From Ooceraea biroi (Eukaryota > Arthropoda > Insecta > Hymenoptera > Formicidae): a stretch of 64,000 nt of DNA. The position numbers were made by a program, and so were the translations under genes. Below the pieces are notes generated by a model. That model was not told the origin of the DNA. It did no database searches and saw only the letters and a program-made list of their open reading frames with translations. The DNA lies in contig NC_039513.1 of the NCBI RefSeq assembly GCF_003672135.1, positions 3,906,833-3,970,832 on the forward strand, read 5' to 3'. Within the stretch, counting starts at the first letter, position 1, and every line of letters starts with the position of its first letter. Below, in pieces: positions 58,868-64,000 of this stretch.

Positions 58868-61478
58868 CTCTTCCTCATTCTGTGATATATATCGAACGAA
58901 AAATGCGCCTCGCAGTTCACACATCGAAGTATTTTATGTGTCCCTGGGTTCCCCGGTGTATTCATATATTTCTTTCAAACGATTAATCGTAAACTCCCGT
59001 GTGTGCAGGATCGCAAGCGATGAAATGTATGGTTGTTTAAAGGCTTCTTTCGAAGAAATAAAAATTGAGTGCCCACACGCGGGCTATAGAGATTGGAACG
59101 GAAAATGGTAAGGAAGCAAGAACGAGAAACGAAATAGTACGAGAGAGCAACTCGAGAGCGTGCAACAATCTTTAAGATTGCTCGACACTCTTTGCGAATA
59201 ACACAAGCGAAAAATTTTCTGCACAATTACAAATTTTTACCTTGTTATATCGACTAAGTTTATTTTTTTCAATCTAAGATGCGCACGTGACGCGACGAAT
59301 GTTTCATAAAAGTAACTGCTAGTGACTGATTTACTAGTCAGTCGAATTATTCATCGCATCGTAATCGTTAAATCTCGAACTATAGAATGTCGAAAGTTAG
59401 TCTTAAACTTTTCCTGAACGAAAGGGATTTATTCGTTGAAAATTATTGGAATCCTTATTCCTACGAAACACGCGACTTGAAAATTTTATTATTCATTCCT
59501 TACTCAGAAATTCTGGGTGAAGAATAATTTTTGCATTAAGATATTACAAAGTAAAGAAAAATGTTCCGCACGGAAAATGTTTGACATTTCAAGAAACAAA
59601 TTGCGTTTATTTTTATCATAATTTCTTTTATCACAATACATTAACCAATTGCGCGGATATAAAATTTGAATTCGAAAAAAGTACGATTTTTATATGCGTA
59701 TAAATTAAGTAAAGAGGAATCAAATGGAAGAATACAAAAGAGGAAAATAAAACGAAAGGGAAAGGGAGAAAAGTCTGGCGAATATTCCGCGGACGGTTCT
59801 GCAGTAGCACAAAAAGAACCGAGCGTGCTCGAGCGGCGTACAAGATGTAAAATATGATGCTTTTACATCGTGTAGAACAGGTCGCTCGCTTACGGCGGCG
59901 CCTTTAAATTTCAGTTCGGGGATCGAAGAACCTCCGTGAAATCAAGCGTGCGATTCTGCAGTATGCAAATACACCATGGATGACATACGTGCAAACCGAG
60001 TTTCGAAGAACAAAAGACAATGAGAAAGCCATTATGAGAAAAAGAGACATCAAGAGCGAGTGAGCAAGTAAGAGAGAAAGACACAGGCAGAGGGAGAAAG
60101 ACGGCGTAGAACAAAGCATAGAGAGAAGCGGAGTCATCGGTGGAGGGAAAATGCAGGTAGAAGGTGATCTTCTGAAAAATGGGGTCGTAAAGTATTCCGC
60201 TCATATTGTACCCCACCTTTCCACCCTCGTACCTCGCGTCCTGCCGACGGCGACGCGCTCGCACACGTATTTGCCGGCGCTTTTCAACCCTTTCCCTCCA
60301 GCTGGGCGTCTCCATAGCGGCCGGGTCGAGTGGGATTGGGAGAGAGCAGGACCGTCGATTTTTAATTTTCGCGAGATTTTCATACCAGTGGAGAAGGATA
60401 CGCCTTTGTCGCCTCTAAGAAGGATCGCGCGACGTCGGATTCTTGCGAGATGGAATAATGCGCCCGGGCTAGGCTGGGTTTTCTTGGCGGAGACGGGCAT
60501 AATAGTCTGGCCTCCCCGTTGCGGGATGCTTTTGCCGTATATTGTTTGCGAAGCATGTCGTAAGGTGCTAGGCGCGCGATGAGAAACTGTCGTGGCCGCG
60601 AACACGATCGATACGCGGTCTGACGCGCGGCTCTTGCCTGATAACGCCGTTATGAAGCGTACCGCGTTTCGTGGACTGCCGAGCAATGGTATCTTGATAT
60701 ACTTTAACCGAGACTAATGAACTACGCCTACGTAGTTTTTGATTAACTTGAAGTTGATTTTTCATTCTCAACAAACTTAATTTATCTTTAACGAGCGATC
60801 TCGGGAAATCTTAGATAACACTGATAAAAGTTGAGGACACTTACAAACGTGATTAATCTTGAAAATTGAGACGTTCCAAATAGGTGATGATTCGCTTCGA
60901 CGTTTCGCTAAGAAAAATATCCAGTGCTTTGAATCAAGAAGGCTGCAAACGAAATGTGATTCGCTAGATATGAATGTTTCGTAATTTGAAAAATCACAAA
61001 GCTTTGCTCGATTTTAATGCGTGGCTTCCTAGCTGGATGCAACATTTGCGACAGGGTAACGTTTTGTTTGTTTTCATGTTCGGCTCAGCGTGTCAGCATT
61101 TGTTAGAGGTGCCGGTAACTGTGATTCACAATGCTGGAAATTTTTCCATTTGCAGCTCTGCTATGTTTGTTAATATAAAAGAAAATGTGCCCGTGTACGC
61201 ACAGAAACATGTGCATATTACGTACGCACAGTACGACAGAAACGCAGTACGCACAATAAAATATAAGCGAGGTGTAATGGAATAGAATATAGCTGTAATG
61301 GAATATTACCAGTGTGCTCAAAACGCAAGACAAATAGAGCATGCATTAAAATGTTATGTTAACGTTGTGCACATGAAACTGAGTTTGCGTGCTAAGAATG
61401 AAAGAAATTTACTAATCTTTTACTTTTCTTTAAAAATTCATTTTTCCTAAATTCATGTTCGCGACTGCTCGGCCTGGC
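57261..61478. other. Gene-poor interval with purine-rich and TC repeats
   Basis: Purine-rich tracts lie at about 58510-58590, 59740-59780 and 60040-60130. A pure (TC)n lies at 58826-58862. A CpG-rich patch at 60180-60680 has antiparallel frames (60151-60582 plus, 60201-60686 minus). The frames at 58007-58336 and 60974-61285 are moderately protein-like but I do not recognise them. No RNA gene or transposon is found. Confidence 0.4.
58826..58862. repeat. (TC)n microsatellite
   Basis: About 18 uninterrupted TC dinucleotides; in one frame it encodes a Leu-Ser run that makes overlapping frames look longer. Confidence 0.95.
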
Positions 61479-61482
61479 TTAA

Positions 61483-62359
61483 GGGGTTACATACCTCCAG
61501 AATTTTCAAACAATCGATTTTTTTTATTACTGATTTTCATTCTTTATACTTTTAAAAATATAATAAAAAAAGAATTAGTGAAAAATTCCAATCCGTAACG
61601 AAGATATAACAATAAATATGACCGCGCGTCAGGAGGCGGGCCGCGGCGCAGGCTACCGCAAAGAAGCTCGAACAGCCCACAGATTACAGAAAACTGTACA
61701 AAATATAAAAATTATCGAGAAGGAAGGCACGCAATATGAAATTGGAATGGGAGATTAAGCTCACTACAAAAATTAATATTTACACGATTTTTACTTCTCA
61801 AACTTTAAACGCGTTTTTCTCGAAACCAGTTTTTTTGACACGGTCGGCACGATAACTCGAAGAGTTTTCAATATTTTAAAAAATTTTTTGTTCTCAAATC
61901 TTCGTAATCGTTTTGTCTATAGTCTATCGAGCCAGTTTTTTGCAATTTTGTTTAATACAATTTTTATAAACAATTAAAGATCGAAATTTTTTATGAAAAC
62001 ATGAAGTTCAACTTTGACATGGCATAAATTGTTTATTTTTTTTTAATTAAAAAATCTGGCTCGATAGACTATAACTACAACATTATTTTATAAGAAATTT
62101 CTTGCATTTGTCAGATCCATCAATGTTACAAGAAGATATCATGCCGACTCTGAGGGGACATTTTTTTAGCAGCGGTCCAATTAATGCCACAAAACTTCAT
62201 TTTATTAATATTCAAAAATTTATTATTAATTATTTTTTTACACTTAAAGGACCAGTAAATCATATGCAATTCATATTTTACTTTATTATTTCAGATATAC
62301 CCCCTAAAAAAATTCCCCAAACATATCAATTTTTCGCCGCTATGGAGGTATGTAACCCC
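61483..62359. mobile_element. TTAA-flanked TIR element with nested inverted repeat
   Basis: This is an 877-bp element with termini GGGGTTACATACCTCC and the inverted GGAGGTATGTAACCCC, each perfect over 16 bp. Both are bordered by TTAA (61479-61482 and 62360-62363). TTAA is the piggyBac target, but a TA target with an AG-starting element cannot be excluded. A second perfect 18-bp inverted pair lies inside: TATAGTCTATCGAGCCAG (61918-61935) and CTGGCTCGATAGACTATA (62056-62073). A GC-rich patch (GGAGGCGGGCCGCGGCGCAG) at about 61632 contrasts with the AT-rich remainder. No transposase is recognisable; the frame 62102-62371 runs through the right terminus and is probably spurious. Confidence 0.85.
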
Positions 62360-62363
62360 TTAA

Positions 62364-64000
62364 CGCGATAAGATGCTTCGAGGCTGCGTTTCAAAGTCAC
62401 TCGACGGAAATGTCGGGGTAGTCACACCGGCCATCGAAACGTCTTTTCCTCCTGAAGCCGTTTAAGAAATGTCGATCAACGTTAATCACCTATGCGATTA
62501 TCAGGGGGAAGACTTCGTTAACTATGCGATTTTCTTAAACTTTTTCAATACTTATTTTACGCGATGGGTAAGATCACGAGCGCCGCTTTAAATTCAAGCA
62601 GAAACGTTTTCAAACCATCTTGCGCGTAATTGTTTTATTAAAATTATACTTGTATTGGTTTACTGTAAGTTTCGGTCAAACAGAGAAATGTGATATTACA
62701 AATACAATTTAATTTGTAATATTATAAAATAACTGAAAAATTGGCAAAGAAATTAGCAGAAAAATCCTGATTTTTGGAGATGTTTTTGTTACGTGGCTAC
62801 GTTTATCCTATAATAAGTTATTTCTTCTTTATGCAAATATCATGTAATGTGCAACGCATTAAGCATTGTACTGTTCGCTCAACGAGGAAAATAGTTATTC
62901 TAAGAGCCCATGCAGTATATCTTGCTAGTCAGGCAAGAGCTAAGGAGGCTGCGCAGCGATCCATTCAGAAAATACGCGACACCGTAGTGCTTACGGTAGC
63001 AGCGCTTATAAACCAGCAACGCCAACCACATTACCGCGTTGCCATCTCGAGACATGCGCATTTCCCAACGGTGGCGTCTCATCTCAAAGAAAATGAGGGA
63101 CGTGATTTATTAATGCTATCCAAAGTTACCGCTTATAGCACGATTATTTTAAATCAGTATTCTGCTTAACTATTTTTTCGCTCGTTGCAAGTACGCGTCG
63201 ACACGGCTAAATCTATGTGAGATAAAATCATTGAGAAATTGTACAGATAAATTTTGTGAATCAATTTATCAGTTTATCAGTTTATATAATGAATACAACG
63301 TAATGTTCCATACAATATTATCTCCATTTAATTCCAGTATTCTGTGAATTTATTTCGTAATAAATCTGTACTTAATTTCATTAAAGAGCATGTTCATTAA
63401 AATATTGCTGCAGTTACGCGACATTAAAATACATTTTAATCTCAAAAGAGTAACTTCAAGATAACATCGCAAGTTGCAGATGTTGGAACTTAGTAACGCC
63501 AGCGGATTAAGCGCTCGAATTATACGCGCTTCGAAAGTTCGGCGCGTAAAGATGCGTTGAATACACGCCAATTCATAAGTTCGCGCTTCGGTCGGGGCAC
63601 GTGTCTCGTTATCAAGGGGGTCGTCGACGACCCCCTTGCTCGGATTCGTATTCACAGATAACGAGTAACGTGGACGTGACTTAAATCGCGAATCGCTAGT
63701 CGGCGATGATTTCGCAGTTCGCGAGATGAAGGGTTGTTGGTACGGCTCGGCTCGTGGATCGAGGGGCCTGCGGCGCTAACCCTCGATTTCTATCCAGCTC
63801 GCGCGAGACTGCGAAAGAGCGTGCGACGATTCACGGCACTCGCACCTGTCGACCCCGCCTCGATTTAATAACTTAAGCCTATTACGCGAATGCCTTCGGT
63901 CTTGTCCCTGGGGATCTCTCCCTTCTCACCTCCTCCTCTTTTTACGCGGAAACCACACGAACGTTACTTTTTTTCGGTCGCGGGAAAATACTCAATTGCA
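62364..64000. other. Spacer with CpG-rich right end
   Basis: The frame 62774-63169 (plus, 131 codons) has an Ala/Arg/Gln-rich middle part but no recognised family and no clear splice sites. The DNA from 63480 to the end is CpG-rich and contains a perfect 26-bp palindrome at 63613-63638. The window ends inside this island. Confidence 0.4.
63613..63638. repeat. Perfect 26-bp palindrome without spacer
   Basis: The half-site CAAGGGGGTCGTC is followed directly by its reverse complement GACGACCCCCTTG, centred on GTCGAC. As RNA it would form a tight GC-rich stem; as DNA it is a symmetric site for a dimer. Confidence 0.95.

Noticed and set aside
58641..59111. 156-codon plus-strand frame with Ser/Leu run
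   Set aside because: The run is translated from a (TC)n microsatellite, and the other parts have no recognised domain or splice context.
62774..63169. 131-codon plus-strand frame with Ala/Arg/Gln-rich helix-like part
   Set aside because: There is no family signature, and codon content resembles the surrounding DNA. Left as unrecognised within the spacer entry.
1..64000. Search for CRISPR arrays, rRNA, tRNA and bacterial-type operons
   Set aside because: No regularly spaced short repeats with unique spacers, no rRNA-like segments and no clear tRNA cloverleaf were seen. The only regular arrays are the two minisatellites and simple microsatellites. A tRNA scan was not possible by eye over the whole window.

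Overview
The window looks like nuclear DNA of an insect, most likely a hymenopteran and perhaps an ant. The signs are two mariner transposase remnants with Mos1/Mboumar-like motifs, an element carrying a DUF4817-type helix-turn-helix as seen in many insect genomes, many short inverted-repeat elements with TA targets, and AT-rich DNA alternating with CpG-rich islands. There are no bacterial operons, ribosome-binding-site-led genes or CRISPR arrays. The species is an inference from family recognition only. I recognise no complete host gene. Most open frames are short or are overlapping antiparallel frames in GC-rich DNA.

Layout. 1-2.05 kb is unremarkable AT-rich sequence. 2.05-6.3 kb is a CpG-rich block made of at least three diverged copies of one repeat. 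Two nearly identical dead mariners (2558-3799 and 4395-5632) are inserted in it, and a 58-bp-stem hairpin lies at 2136-2297. 6.3-15.3 kb alternates AT-rich and CpG-rich DNA and holds two weak host exon candidates (12552-12720 plus strand; 13643-13817 minus strand). At 15297-16153 is a foldback element with about 255-bp arms around a minisatellite. 16.65-18.25 kb is the strongest CpG-rich, promoter-like zone, followed by a TIR element at 18725-19303. 19.3-30 kb has no recognisable gene.

30067-30827 is a deletion derivative of a DUF4817 transposon with 151-bp TIRs. 32952-33909 is a TA-flanked TIR element with many copies of a TGTCAATTGTAACA motif. A degraded inverted repeat lies at 41219-41586 and a composite inverted-repeat element at 43258-44033. 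52380-53362 is a second foldback element; its arms are unrelated to those of the first, but its central minisatellite has the same 118-119 bp unit. 61483-62359 is a TTAA-flanked TIR element. The remainder is AT-rich spacer with CpG-rich islands and microsatellites.

Working together. No metabolic or regulatory pathway can be read from this window. It is best seen as a gene desert or long intron populated by non-autonomous DNA transposons. The most unusual signal is the pair of long-arm foldback elements about 36 kb apart that share one minisatellite family inside different terminal repeats. Next are the mariner pair, which share their inactivating lesions although they sit at different sites, and the transposon derivative in which the first and last parts of a transposase are joined without the catalytic core.
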